Below are positions 11,476-20,513 of a stretch of 64,000 nucleotides of DNA, in pieces. The stretch lies in contig NZ_VFTG01000001.1 of assembly GCF_006439355.1 (NCBI RefSeq), forward strand, positions 532,501-596,500, given 5' to 3'. Positions within the stretch are counted from its first letter, which is position 1; each line of letters opens with the position of its first letter. The DNA comes from Mesorhizobium sp. B4-1-3 (GTDB lineage: Bacteria > Pseudomonadota > Alphaproteobacteria > Rhizobiales > Rhizobiaceae). Below the pieces are notes generated by a model. It saw only the letters and a list, made by a program, of their open reading frames with translations. It did no database searches and was not told the origin of the DNA. Both the position numbers and the translations under genes were made by a program.

Positions 11476-13746
11476 CTATAGCGGAATCGAGCGGTCGTCG
11501 GCAAAGGCCTGAAGCAAGGCCCGCATCGGCGTCGCTTGGGCCGGCGCCATCAGATTGTCCCTGAAGAAGTCTTCCAGCTCCTGCAGCGGCAGTTCGGTCA
11601 GCATCGCCTTGACTGGGCCGATCGAGGCCGGCGACATCGAGATCGAGCGGAAGCCCAGGCCGATCAGCGCCATCGCCGAGATCGGCTTGCCGGCAAGCTC
11701 ACCGCAGAGCGTCACCGGCGTGTTGTTGCGCAGGCCGGCATCGGCGATCGTCTTCAGCACCCGTAGGAACGGCGTCGACAGAGTGTCGAAGCGGTCGGCG
11801 AGTTGGGTGTTGCCGCGATCGACGGCCATGACGAACTGGAAGAGGTCGTTGGAGCCGACCGAGACGAAGTCCACCGCCTTCATCAATTCGTCGAGCTGGA
11901 ACAGGAGCGAGGGCACTTCCAGCATCGCGCCGAGCTTGAGGCTGGTGGGCAGATGATGCGCAAAGCGCGACAGATGCCGGACCTCACGGTCGATGATCTC
12001 CCGCGCCTGCGCGATTTCCGACAGCTCGGTCACCATCGGCAGCATCAGCTTCAGTTCACGGCCGCCGCAGGCCTTCAACAGCGCCCGGATCTGCGTTCTG
12101 AGCAGGCCTGGGCGATCGAGCGTCAGCCGGATCGCCCGCCAGCCGAGCGCCGGATTCTCCTCCTGCACCGCGCCCTTGAAATAAGGCAGCACCTTGTCGC
12201 CGCCAATGTCGATCGTGCGGAAGGTAACCGGCTTGCCGCGCGCGGCGTCGAGCACGTCGCGGTAAAGCCGCTCCTGCGCCTCGGCGCGCGGGAAGGTCGA
12301 GGCGACCATGAACTGCAATTCAGTGCGGAAGAGCCCAATGCCGGCGGCGCCCGATTCGGTCAGCTGCGGCAGGTCGACGGCAAGACCCGCATTCATCAGG
12401 AGATCGACCGGAACGCCGTCCTTGGTCAGCGACGGCTTCTTGCGCAGCTCGCGATAGACTTCCTGCCGCCGCGCCCGGAAGCGGACTTTTTCGGCGTAGG
12501 CGGCTTCCAGGTCGGATTGTGGCCTGAGATGGATGGTGCCTTCCTCGCCGTCGACGATGATTGCGTCGCCGTTTTCCGCCATGGAAACGGCGCCCTTCAT
12601 CTGTCCGGCGACAGGAATACCCATGGCGCGCGCGACGATGACGACATGGCTGGTGGCGGCGCCGTCCTCCAGCACCAGCCCGCGCAGCTTGTCGCGCGGA
12701 TAGTCGAGCAGTTCGGCCGCCCCCATCGAACGGGCGACGATGATGGCGTCCTTGGGCAGCGAGGCCGCGACGTCATCCGGCCCGCGCCCCATCAACTGGC
12801 GCAGGAGCCGGTTGGCGAGGTCGTCGAAATCGCTCATCCGCTCGCGCAGATAGGGGTCGGTCATGTGCAGCATGCGTGCGCGCATGTCGCTCTGCACCTT
12901 CTCGACCGCCGCTTCCGCCGTCAGGCCGTTACGGATCGCCTCTTCCAGCCGGCGCACCCAACCGCTGTCATTGGCGAACATGCGATAGGCCTCGAGCACC
13001 TCGCGGTGCTCGCCCTCGAAGGCGACCTCGCGCCGCTCCAGCATGTCGTCGATGGAGAGCCGGAGCGAACCGAGCGAGGATTGCAGCCGGCGCACCTCCT
13101 CCTCGCTGTCCTCGTTGAACAGGTTGGTGACGACGATGCGCGGCTCGTGCAGCACGACGTGGCCGAGCCCGACACCCTCGTTGAAGGAAAGCCCGGTGAA
13201 GCTTGCCGGCCGGCTGAGGTCGAGCTCCAGTCCGGGCCGGGTGAGGCGCGCGAGATCGCCGGTGGCGATCATCTCGGCGATCACCATCGCCGTGGTTTCC
13301 AGCGCCTCGACTTCGTCGTCGCGGTAGTGGCGCATGGTCTTGTTCTGCACCACCAGCACGCCCAGCGTGCGCCCTGCCCTCAGCACCGGCACGCCGAGGA
13401 AGGAATTGTAGATCTCTTCGCCCGTCTCCGGCAGGTAGGCGAAGGCCGGATGCTCCTGCGCGTTGGAGAGGTTCAGCGGCCGCGCGCTGGCGGCGATCGT
13501 GCCGACCAGGCCCTGTCCGAGCCTGAGCTGCGCCAGGTGGACGGCGTTGGGGTTCAGACCCTCGGTGGCGTAGAGCTCGAGCACCGAGTCCGCGCGCAGC
13601 ACGTATAGCGAGCAGACTTCGGCGACCATGTTGGAGGCGATGTCGCGCACGATGCGGTCGAGCCGCTCCTGCGGCTCCAGCGGCTCCTGCATGAGCTCGC
13701 GAAGCCGTTTGAGCAGAACGCGCGGGCCACTGGCCGTATCACGCAT
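11476..13746 (-). CDS. ptsP: Phosphoenolpyruvate-protein phosphotransferase PtsP (EI-Ntr)
   Basis: First enzyme of the nitrogen PTS: takes phosphate from PEP and passes it via NPr to EIIA-Ntr, a regulatory rather than sugar-transport cascade. About 756 residues: N-terminal GAF domain (about 20-160), then the EI domains, with the phosphohistidine region DGAATSHVVIVARA and the PEP-binding TIM barrel (FRTELQFMVAS, GSNDLFQFVMAVDR). The start MRDTASGPRV at 13746 is preferred because GGAG lies 11 nt upstream and it matches relatives; longer starts exist to 13806. It lies between lysC and prfA, the usual place in rhizobia. The GAF domain is thought to sense glutamine/nitrogen state in this family. 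Confidence 0.95.
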   Translation of the reverse strand: MRDTASGPRVLLKRLRELMQEPLEPQERLDRIVRDIASNMVAEVCSLYVLRADSVLELYATEGLNPNAVHLAQLRLGQGLVGTIAASARPLNLSNAQEHPAFAYLPETGEEIYNSFLGVPVLRAGRTLGVLVVQNKTMRHYRDDEVEALETTAMVIAEMIATGDLARLTRPGLELDLSRPASFTGLSFNEGVGLGHVVLHEPRIVVTNLFNEDSEEEVRRLQSSLGSLRLSIDDMLERREVAFEGEHREVLEAYRMFANDSGWVRRLEEAIRNGLTAEAAVEKVQSDMRARMLHMTDPYLRERMSDFDDLANRLLRQLMGRGPDDVAASLPKDAIIVARSMGAAELLDYPRDKLRGLVLEDGAATSHVVIVARAMGIPVAGQMKGAVSMAENGDAIIVDGEEGTIHLRPQSDLEAAYAEKVRFRARRQEVYRELRKKPSLTKDGVPVDLLMNAGLAVDLPQLTESGAAGIGLFRTELQFMVASTFPRAEAQERLYRDVLDAARGKPVTFRTIDIGGDKVLPYFKGAVQEENPALGWRAIRLTLDRPGLLRTQIRALLKACGGRELKLMLPMVTELSEIAQAREIIDREVRHLSRFAHHLPTSLKLGAMLEVPSLLFQLDELMKAVDFVSVGSNDLFQFVMAVDRGNTQLADRFDTLSTPFLRVLKTIADAGLRNNTPVTLCGELAGKPISAMALIGLGFRSISMSPASIGPVKAMLTELPLQELEDFFRDNLMAPAQATPMRALLQAFADDRSIPL

Positions 13747-13828
13747 CGCGGCTTGTTCTCCAATGGGCATTCGCCCGCCGCAGTTTCTCCCGCGGCCGGC
13801 GTTCACGCAACAACTGACTCAGTTCTTG

Positions 13829-15082
13829 CTACTGCTTATCCAGACCGTAGACGGAATGCAAAGTGCGAACCGCCAGTTCCGTATAGGGACCGTCGATCAG
13901 TATCGAGATTTTGATCTCGGACGTGGTGATGGCGCGGATATTGATCGCCTTGTCGGCCAGCGCCTTGAAGGCGGTGGCGGCGACGCCCGCGTGGCTCCTC
14001 ATGCCGATGCCGATGACCGAAACCTTCGACATGCCGGCTTCCGACTGCACGACATCATAGCCGACTTCCGGCTTCAGCTTCTCCAGCACCGCAAGCGCCT
14101 TGTCGACGTCGACGGACGGCACGGTGAAGGTCATGTCGGTGAACTTGCCGTCCTCGGAGATATTCTGGACGATCATGTCGACATTGATGTTGGCCTCGGC
14201 CAGAGGACCGAAGATGCCGGCGGCGACGCCTGGGCGGTCGCCGACGCGGCGCAGCGAAATCTGCGCTTCGTCCTTGGCGTAGGCAATTCCGGTGACGACC
14301 TGCTGTTCCACGATCTCTTCCTCGTCGCAAATAAGCGTTCCGGGCGGATTGAGCAAATCCCCCATTCCGGGCGCATCGGGATCGTCGAAGGACGACCGCA
14401 CGAAGGTACGCACCCTGTGTACCATGGCAAGCTCGACCGAGCGCACCTGCAGCACCTTGGCGCCGAGCGAGGCCATTTCGAGCATTTCCTCGAAGGAAAT
14501 CTTGGCGAGACGCCGGGCTTTCGGTTCGATGCGGGGATCGGTTGTGTAGACGCCGTCGACATCGGTGTAGATGTCGCAGCGGTCGGCCTTGACCGCCGCG
14601 GCGATTGCCACGGCGCTGGTGTCGGAGCCGCCGCGGCCGAGCGTCGAGATGCGGTTGTCCGGCCCGATGCCCTGGAAACCCGCGATCACCGCCACCTGGC
14701 CCTCGCCGAAACGCTTGATCAGAAAGGCGCCGTCGATGTCGAGGATGCGCGCCGCGCCATGCGCGTTGTCGGTCTTGATTGGGATCTGCCAGCCCTGCCA
14801 CGACCGTGCATGGACGCCCATATTCTGCAGCGTGATCGCCAGGAGACCGGCCGTGACCTGCTCGCCCGAAGCGACAACGGCGTCGTATTCGCGCGCATCG
14901 TGCATGGGCGAGGCCTCGCGCGTCCACGCGACCAACTCGTTGGTCTTGCCGGCCATGGCCGATACCACCACGGCCACGTCGTGACCGGTATCGACCTCGC
15001 GTTTGACATGATGCGCCACATTGCGGATGCGGGCGATGTCGGCGACCGAGGTTCCGCCGAATTTCATCACGATACGCGCCAT
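13829..15082 (-). CDS. lysC: Aspartate kinase
   Basis: A 417-residue enzyme phosphorylating L-aspartate, the first step to lysine, threonine, methionine and diaminopimelate. The amino-acid kinase domain starts MARIVMKFGGTSVAD and contains GRGGSDTSAVAIA and the aspartate-binding TDVDGVYTTDPR. Two C-terminal ACT domains (about 265-410) provide allosteric feedback. Length and architecture match the class with catalytic and regulatory parts in one chain. About 80 bp separate it from ptsP. Confidence 0.97.
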   Translation of the reverse strand: MARIVMKFGGTSVADIARIRNVAHHVKREVDTGHDVAVVVSAMAGKTNELVAWTREASPMHDAREYDAVVASGEQVTAGLLAITLQNMGVHARSWQGWQIPIKTDNAHGAARILDIDGAFLIKRFGEGQVAVIAGFQGIGPDNRISTLGRGGSDTSAVAIAAAVKADRCDIYTDVDGVYTTDPRIEPKARRLAKISFEEMLEMASLGAKVLQVRSVELAMVHRVRTFVRSSFDDPDAPGMGDLLNPPGTLICDEEEIVEQQVVTGIAYAKDEAQISLRRVGDRPGVAAGIFGPLAEANINVDMIVQNISEDGKFTDMTFTVPSVDVDKALAVLEKLKPEVGYDVVQSEAGMSKVSVIGIGMRSHAGVAATAFKALADKAINIRAITTSEIKISILIDGPYTELAVRTLHSVYGLDKQ

Positions 15083-15294
15083 GGAAGCGAAATGCCTTTG
15101 ACTGAAGCCGGCTCAAGGCCGGAACGAGAGGAAACGCCAAGGTAGGCCTGGCGCCGGAATGCGCGGCCTCCTTAGCCAAAACAGCAAGGCTTCGCAAGCG
15201 AGCGCCGTTACATGCGGCTCGGCACGTCTATCCTGACGGAATCCTGTCGCCGTCCATGCCATAAGACCGCCGAAACGGCCCGTTTGAGATTCTG

Positions 15295-15594
15295 ATGACC
15301 GAGACCCTGGAAATCGTCACCTTCCGCCTCAAGCCCGGCACCGAAGCCGGCTTTGTCGCCAACGACAAGATCATGACCGACTGGCTCGCCCGGCAGCCGG
15401 GCTTTCTCAGCCGACATCTCGGCAGGCGCGAGGATGGAAGCTGGGTAGACGTCGTGCGCTGGCAGAGCCTGGAGCAGGCCCAGGCGGCGGCCGACCGCAT
15501 CATGGCCGAGATCGGCGAAAGCGACGCGCTGCAGGCAATCGAGCCGGCCAGCATCGCCATGAGCCATGCCGAGGTTGCGCTCTCTATGCCCTAA
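15295..15594 (+). CDS. Small dimeric alpha/beta-barrel (ABM-like) protein
   Basis: A 99-residue cytosolic protein beginning METLEIVTFRLK-like (MTETLEIVTFRLKPG), with a middle stretch GFLSRHLGRREDGSWVDVV and a C-terminal helix. The beta-alpha-beta pattern and the R-x-x-DGSWVD-x-V-x-W motif are those of the ferredoxin-like dimeric barrel (antibiotic biosynthesis monooxygenase-like) group. No catalytic residue can be assigned. GAGA lies 5 nt upstream of the ATG. It converges on the glycolipid-binding protein gene. Confidence 0.7.
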   Translation: MTETLEIVTFRLKPGTEAGFVANDKIMTDWLARQPGFLSRHLGRREDGSWVDVVRWQSLEQAQAAADRIMAEIGESDALQAIEPASIAMSHAEVALSMP

Positions 15595-15619
15595 CTCGAC
15601 GCTCGACGCCCGGCGCGGC

Positions 15620-16183
15620 TCAATTCAGCACAATGGCTTTCCAAAGACCCGGATAGTTGACGACGAAGCCTGACGGCGAGACGTCCAGCACCTGGTCGTA
15701 TCTGAATTTCGGCGCGGCATAGGCGTAGCGGCCGTCGTCGAGGTGACGGTAGGTCTGGTCCAGACGTTCAAGCCGCAGCTCCGGAAAGGCCAGATAAGCC
15801 GCCGGGGCAGGCGTCGCGGCACCGACGGCGAGATCGAAGCGGCGGATCGCCACAAGGTTCGTCGCCGGCGTGAAGCCGAGATCGACATCGACGAGGCCCG
15901 CGACTTCGGCCTGGCCCAGGCCGTTCAGCACCCATTGGCCATCGGCGAGCCGCTCGATCTCGTAACACAGCTCCTGCGTGCCGACAAAGCCATCGACGCG
16001 CGCCGAGCGCGTGCTCCAGCCGGCATCGCAATCCACCACATAGGCAAGGCTGCAGGGTTTGCCGTCATGGGCAAAGAGTGCATGACCCTTGAGGCGCCAA
16101 CCCCGGTCGGTCACGCAGAGCAGGCAAGCATCGCGGCCTTCGAGGTCGAGACGGCGCCAGAGGATCGACGAATGGGATTGCAT
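15620..16183 (-). CDS. Putative glycolipid-binding domain protein (DUF1089)
   Basis: A 187-residue protein matching the putative glycolipid-binding family: SSILWRRLDLEG at the N-terminus, the WSTRSARVDG segment, W-x-LNG, GLVDVDLGFTPATN and the C-terminal YRYAAPKF-like and VDVSPSGFVVNYPGLW-type blocks. The biological ligand is not known to me and the name comes from structural similarity to LolA/LppX-like folds. There is no signal peptide, so it appears cytosolic. It is monocistronic. Confidence 0.8.
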   Translation of the reverse strand: MQSHSSILWRRLDLEGRDACLLCVTDRGWRLKGHALFAHDGKPCSLAYVVDCDAGWSTRSARVDGFVGTQELCYEIERLADGQWVLNGLGQAEVAGLVDVDLGFTPATNLVAIRRFDLAVGAATPAPAAYLAFPELRLERLDQTYRHLDDGRYAYAAPKFRYDQVLDVSPSGFVVNYPGLWKAIVLN

Positions 16184-16390
16184 GATTGGGCCTCCTGGTC
16201 ATCATGCCTTCCATTCGTCCGACATGGCGATCGCGTTTCCGTGGCGGCCAGATCAAGCTGCCATGTGCTGACATCGGGCGACGGCCGGCGGGGGATGCTT
16301 GCCGGCAACGCGTGTGGCAGCAGCCGAAAAACCCTGCCTTGACTTTTGGCGCCAAGGACCCGACTTCCTAACGTCCGAGGAGACCCGCTT

Positions 16391-17140
16391 ATGCCAGAAC
16401 CCCGCCGATCGACCATCGATGCCGGAGAAGTCGAGCGCTTCTCCGCCCTTGCCGCCGAATGGTGGAACCCGAACGGCAAGTTCCGTCCGCTGCACAAGTT
16501 CAACCCGGTGCGGCTTGCCTATATTCGCGACCAGGTGGCGGCGCGTTTCGGCCGCGATCCGCGCGCGGCCCGGCCTTTCGAGGGCCTGCGCTTCCTGGAT
16601 ATCGGTTGCGGCGGCGGCTTGCTGTGCGAACCGATGGCCAGGCTTGGCGCCGATGTCGTCGGCGCCGACGCTTCCTCGACCAATATCGAGGTGGCCAAGC
16701 TGCACGCGGCGGAGGCCGGCGTCAGCGTCGACTATCGCGCCACCACGGCCGAGGCGCTGGCCGACGCCGGCGAGACCTTCGACGTCATCCTCAACATGGA
16801 AGTGGTCGAGCATGTCGCCGATGTCGACCTGTTCGTTGCCAAATGCGGCCAGATGGTGCGCCCCGGCGGCATCATGTTCATCGCCACCATCAACCGCACG
16901 CTGAAAGCGCTCGGCCTCGCCATCATCGGCGCCGAATATGTTCTGCGCTGGCTGCCGCGCGGCACGCATCAATTCGGCAAGCTGGTGCGGCCGGAGGAAT
17001 TGGCAAAGGCGCTGGGCGCCGCAGGCCTCACGGTGATCGACCGCACCGGCGTCATCTATCATCCGCTGGCTGACCGCTGGCAGAAGTCGAGGGACATGGA
17101 CGTCAACTACATGGTGCTGGCCGAGAAGGCCTCGGTCTGA
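16391..17140 (+). CDS. ubiG: Bifunctional 2-polyprenyl-6-hydroxyphenol methylase / 3-demethylubiquinol O-methyltransferase UbiG
   Basis: A 249-residue SAM methyltransferase performing both O-methylations in ubiquinone synthesis. Typical N-terminus: [18 protein letters not shown], then [14 protein letters not shown]. Motif I is [10 protein letters not shown] (69-78); later come [22 protein letters not shown] and the C-terminal [10 protein letters not shown]. The ATG at 16391 is chosen because GAGGAGA sits 9 nt upstream; an in-frame ATG 45 nt earlier lacks one. It is convergent with the flavin reductase gene, 11 bp away. Confidence 0.96.
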   Translation: MPEPRRSTIDAGEVERFSALAAEWWNPNGKFRPLHKFNPVRLAYIRDQVAARFGRDPRAARPFEGLRFLDIGCGGGLLCEPMARLGADVVGADASSTNIEVAKLHAAEAGVSVDYRATTAEALADAGETFDVILNMEVVEHVADVDLFVAKCGQMVRPGGIMFIATINRTLKALGLAIIGAEYVLRWLPRGTHQFGKLVRPEELAKALGAAGLTVIDRTGVIYHPLADRWQKSRDMDVNYMVLAEKASV

Positions 17141-17151
17141 TCAATAGGTCC

Positions 17152-17655
17152 TTAGGCTTCCAACGGCCGATAGCCGCCGCGCCAATAGATCAGGGCCTGT
17201 CCGGCATCCCGCGTCCTCACCGCCTCGACCGAACCGATGACGATCGAATGCGTGCCGCGATCGATCATCTCGTCGAGGCTGCAGTCGAAAGCGGCCACCG
17301 CATCGGCAAGCAGCGCTGCGCCCGTCTTCAGCGTCGTCCATTCGGCACCCTCGTAGCGGTCTTTGCCCTTGACGCCGCCGAAACCGGAGAAGCGCTCGGC
17401 GACATGCTGATGCTGGGGGCCGAGCGAATTGACGCCGAAATGCCGGTAGCGCTCGATGATCGGCCAAGTCGACGAGGAGCGGTTGACGCAGCCGATCACC
17501 TTCGGCGGCTCCGCCGACAGCGACACCACGGAAATCACGACGAGGCCGGTACGATCGTCGCCGACCCCGGCGGTGATGACGCTGACATTGCCGACGATGA
17601 GCCGCATGGCGGCGCGGAAATCCGCGACGCTGACCGGACCTTCTGCGTTGGGCAT
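17152..17655 (-). CDS. Flavin reductase domain protein, partner of the adjacent FMN-dependent monooxygenase
   Basis: A 167-residue flavin reductase-like (FMN-binding split barrel) protein that supplies reduced FMN to a two-component monooxygenase. Family features: DFRAAMRLIVGNVSVITAG, TGLVVISVVSLSAEPP, VIGCVNRSSS, FGVNSLG and HSIVIGSVEAV. The start at 17655 (MPNAEG) has AGGAGG 6 nt upstream; an open frame continues further but is not coding. It lies 67 bp downstream of the LLM monooxygenase on the same strand, with a palindromic repeat in the gap. Confidence 0.9.
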   Translation of the reverse strand: MPNAEGPVSVADFRAAMRLIVGNVSVITAGVGDDRTGLVVISVVSLSAEPPKVIGCVNRSSSTWPIIERYRHFGVNSLGPQHQHVAERFSGFGGVKGKDRYEGAEWTTLKTGAALLADAVAAFDCSLDEMIDRGTHSIVIGSVEAVRTRDAGQALIYWRGGYRPLEA

Positions 17656-17679
17656 TGTCGCCTCCTCTTTTCCCTTGAC

Positions 17680-17722
17680 GCAATTCCGGACGGAAAACCG
17701 CTCACACTTTTCCTGGAATGCT
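17680..17722. repeat. GCAATTCC-type intergenic palindrome
   Basis: Left arm GCAATTCCGGACGGAAAA, inner ACCGCTCACAC, right arm TTTTCCTGGAATGC. Closely matches 52546-52587, and more loosely 41059-41104. It occupies the gap between the LLM monooxygenase and the flavin reductase; the TAG that ends the monooxygenase directly abuts it. Confidence 0.75.
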
Positions 17723-18847
17723 CTAAGCCGCCGACTGCATCGCGGCCGGCGCGACGCGAATGCCTCTTTCTTCGAGAATAGGCAGGACCGTGTCGCGGAA
17801 ATAAGGGAATTCCTCGACATAATCCACGAAGGACAAGGTCGAGCCACGGAAGCCCGCTTCGTGCAGTTGGGTGATGCCGTCGGCCACCTGCTCGGGGGTG
17901 CCGGTCAGCGGGAAACCGCCATGGCCCGCCGCCATGCGGTCGCGGATAAGCGCCAGAAGATCGTGCGGGAAGGATTGCGCATGTGCGAACTGCAGCCGCA
18001 CGAGATTGTCGACGGCCGCCCAATCGGCGTTGGCGCGTGCGAAATGCTCGAGGTAGCTTTTTGCCTCCTTTTCCGTGGGGCGGCACACAACATGGGCGAA
18101 GGTCAGCACATCGACGTCCCGGCCCTCCGCTTTGCCCTGTTCCTTCAGCGCCGTGATCTCGTCCTTCGAGCGCGAAAGATCGATCGCCGGCGTGAACAGG
18201 AAATCGGCGTTGCGGACGGCAAATTTGCGCCCCTCTTCCGAGCCGGCCGCGTTGAGGATGGGCAGCGGTGATGACGGACGCGGGTCGCCGAGCACATTCT
18301 TCAGCTTGAACCAGGTACCGTCCCAGTCGAAGGCTTCCGTGCGGCTCCACAGGGCGCGCACGATGTCGAACCATTCCTGCGCGTAGCCGTAGCGTGTGGT
18401 GTGGTCGTCCGGCAGCGTCAGTCCAAGCGCCTCGTATTCCGGCTTGTTCCAGCCGGCGACGATGTTGAGGCCGATGCGGCCGCGGCTGATCTGGTCGATG
18501 GTCGCCAGTTGCTTGGCCACGACCACCGGATGGTTCGCCGCCGTATGGGTGGTGGCAAAGACGGTGAGGTTGCGGGTGAGCGCGAGCAGCCCCGCCGCCC
18601 AAGTGATCGTCTCAAGCACATTGCCATGGAAGTTGGTTTCGCCGCCGTAACCGATCCAGCGGGCGATCGGCAGCATGAAGTCAACGCCGGCTTCGTCGAG
18701 CAGCCGGGCGAGTTTGAGATTGTTGTCCCAGGAATTGTCCCAGCGTTCGGCGACCTTGGTGACGGTCATGCCGCCGGAACAGTTGGGCGCGAAAGTGCCG
18801 AGAAAGAAAGGCTGCGTGCCGGACGCGGACTTGTCGAGCATGCTCAC
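17723..18847 (-). CDS. LLM class flavin-dependent monooxygenase (RutA/SfnG/SsuD-like)
   Basis: A 374-residue luciferase-like TIM-barrel enzyme that uses FMNH2 and oxygen. Features: PNCSGGMTVTKVAERWD, a GYGGETNFHGN segment, ATTHTAANHPVVVAKQLATIDQ, RGRIGLNIVAGWNKPEYEAL and GTPEQVADGI. These recall the alkanesulfonate, dimethylsulfone and pyrimidine (RutA) monooxygenase branch; the substrate is not resolvable from sequence. It is transcribed with a flavin reductase downstream and is divergent from a winged-helix regulator, across an AT-rich palindrome that is a plausible operator. No sulfonate ABC transporter or rut genes are nearby. Confidence 0.9.
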   Translation of the reverse strand: MSMLDKSASGTQPFFLGTFAPNCSGGMTVTKVAERWDNSWDNNLKLARLLDEAGVDFMLPIARWIGYGGETNFHGNVLETITWAAGLLALTRNLTVFATTHTAANHPVVVAKQLATIDQISRGRIGLNIVAGWNKPEYEALGLTLPDDHTTRYGYAQEWFDIVRALWSRTEAFDWDGTWFKLKNVLGDPRPSSPLPILNAAGSEEGRKFAVRNADFLFTPAIDLSRSKDEITALKEQGKAEGRDVDVLTFAHVVCRPTEKEAKSYLEHFARANADWAAVDNLVRLQFAHAQSFPHDLLALIRDRMAAGHGGFPLTGTPEQVADGITQLHEAGFRGSTLSFVDYVEEFPYFRDTVLPILEERGIRVAPAAMQSAA

Positions 18848-18871
18848 GACGATGTTCTCCTCATATCTTTG

Positions 18872-18905
18872 ATTATAATTTATAATAGAAAGTCTATCAT
18901 AAATT
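18872..18905. promoter_or_regulatory. AT-rich palindromic operator between monooxygenase and regulator
   Basis: Two overlapping inverted repeats in the 111-bp divergent spacer. ATTATAA-T-TTATAAT (18872-18886) is perfect. A larger pair of 13-nt arms (18877-18889 and 18893-18905) is spaced by 3 nt with one mismatch. Such AT-rich symmetry stands out in this GC-rich genome and is typical of MarR-type winged-helix binding sites. Binding is inferred. Confidence 0.65.
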
Positions 18906-18958
18906 CATGTGGACGCAATCGCCCCGGTCAGCGCATGCTCGGCGCGAGGGACAGGCGG

Positions 18959-19543
18959 ATGAACGACCGGCGCAAATCTTTGGAAACACGCGAAGAACTG
19001 CTCGACCGCGGCTGGCATCTGGCGCGCACGCCGCTGGAGATCGACGTCACAGAGGTCGAATACGCGCTGATGCGCTCATACGAGGCGTTCGGCCACTGGC
19101 AGGCGGAGTGCCTCGCCACGGTGATCGAGTTTTCCGCCAGTGGGCCGGAAAACGCGCTGCTCCACATCATCAGGATGAACGACCGGCCGAAAAGCGTCCG
19201 CGACCTCGCCCAGATGACCAATCGCGACGACGTTCCCAATATCCAGTACAGCCTGCGCAAATTGTTGAAGGCTAGGCTGATCACGCGCACCGGTAGCGGC
19301 CGGGCCGGCGTGACCTATGAAGTGACGCCGCTCGGCCATAGGGTGACGGAGCGGTATGCCGATATCCGTTCGGTCCTGCTCATCGAGGCGGTGAAGCGCA
19401 TTCCCGAAATGGCCGACAAGCTCGAGGACGTGGCGCGCACGCTGGAGCTGCTGACCGGCATCTACGAGCAGGCGGCGCGCGCCGCCGCCACCCATCGCCG
19501 CCGACATCCGCAGCCGGAACCCGCCGGCGGCAAGGAGGATTAG
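18959..19543 (+). CDS. Winged-helix (MarR-like) transcriptional regulator
   Basis: A 194-residue DNA-binding protein. The N-terminal third holds helices (EVEYALMRSYEAFGHWQ) that usually dimerise. The winged helix covers about 65-120: RPKSVRDLAQMTNRDDVPN, recognition-like IQYSLRKLLKARLITRT, and wing GRAGVTYEVTPLG. The C-terminus is helical. The ATG at 18959 has GAGGGA upstream. It is divergent from the LLM monooxygenase and probably represses that operon and itself through the palindrome at 18872-18905. The ligand is unknown. Its last 4 bp overlap the convergent EamA gene. Confidence 0.85.
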   Translation: MNDRRKSLETREELLDRGWHLARTPLEIDVTEVEYALMRSYEAFGHWQAECLATVIEFSASGPENALLHIIRMNDRPKSVRDLAQMTNRDDVPNIQYSLRKLLKARLITRTGSGRAGVTYEVTPLGHRVTERYADIRSVLLIEAVKRIPEMADKLEDVARTLELLTGIYEQAARAAATHRRRHPQPEPAGGKED

Positions 19544-20472
19544 CTCCGCGACGAAGCAGGCTCAATCCGAACCGCCGCCGGCGCGCCGGCTTGGTTTTGC
19601 GCCTTGGTCGTGATGAAGACGCCCAAGGTGATGATGGCGGCGCCGGCCCAAGTCAGCAACTGGTAGTGCTCGCCGAGGAAGATCGTCCCGGCGAACAGGC
19701 CGACGGCCGCCGCGACATAGCCGATCTGGCTGAGATAGACCGGGCCGCCGACCGCCTGCAGGCGGAAGAAGAAGGCGAACATCGCCGAGGCCGACGCCAC
19801 CTGGCCGAACACCACCAGCGGCACGTCGCGGAGCGGGACGAAGGCGTGCCCGCCCAGAAGCGCCAGAATGCCTATGACCAGGAGCGTGGCCGAGGCCAGA
19901 TGGCTGCCGACGGCCAGCTCGATGGGCCCGGTGCCTTCCGGCCAGTCGACGGTGCGGTAGATGTTGCCGGCGGCAAGGCTGACCGGGATGAGCAGGCCGA
20001 TCGCCACCCAGAAATAATCCGCCGGCTGGCCGGCCTCGCCGCGGGTGAGCGCGACCATCACCGCCCCGACGAAGCCGACGGCGATGCCGATGACGCCAAG
20101 CAGATTGGGGCGCCTGACGCCGAGCAGGATCGAGAACACCAGCGTGACGACCGGCGACAGCGTGAACATGATGCCGGTGTAGCCGGCGCCAAGATGCGGG
20201 ATGGCCGAGAACATCAAAAGATTGGGGATCGCATAGGAAATCGCGGCGGTGACGAAGAAATAGCGCAGCTTGTGCGGCGTCAGCCGGATGGGTTCGCCGC
20301 GCAGCAGGAGCGCAAGCAACAGCACGCCGCCGGCGCCCAAAGAAATGACGAAGGCCCAGACCATCGCCGGCACTCCGGCCGCGGTCGCGAGCTTGCCGAA
20401 CGGCAGCGTCATGCCGAGCAGGCCCCCGGTCACGACCAGAAGGCCAATCGCCGAATCCCAGAGAAATTTCAT
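19540..20472 (-). CDS. DMT superfamily (EamA) transporter
   Basis: A 310-residue inner-membrane protein with ten hydrophobic segments in two EamA repeats (LLVVTGGLLGMTLPFGKLA at the start; FGQVASASAMFAFFFRLQAVGG in the second half). EamA proteins export amino acids or metabolites, sometimes drugs; the substrate is not evident. It is divergent from a MarR regulator over a short region with a perfect 15-bp palindrome, so it is probably the regulator's target. Confidence 0.9.
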   Translation of the reverse strand: MKFLWDSAIGLLVVTGGLLGMTLPFGKLATAAGVPAMVWAFVISLGAGGVLLLALLLRGEPIRLTPHKLRYFFVTAAISYAIPNLLMFSAIPHLGAGYTGIMFTLSPVVTLVFSILLGVRRPNLLGVIGIAVGFVGAVMVALTRGEAGQPADYFWVAIGLLIPVSLAAGNIYRTVDWPEGTGPIELAVGSHLASATLLVIGILALLGGHAFVPLRDVPLVVFGQVASASAMFAFFFRLQAVGGPVYLSQIGYVAAAVGLFAGTIFLGEHYQLLTWAGAAIITLGVFITTKAQNQAGAPAAVRIEPASSRS

Positions 20473-20513
20473 CGGACTGTCCTGTCGCTGCGTGACCGCT
20501 TGGCGGCCGGTTC

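Noticed and set aside
11803..13608. Long plus-strand frame opposite ptsP.
   Set aside because: Shadow of ptsP, arginine/histidine-rich translation without family features.
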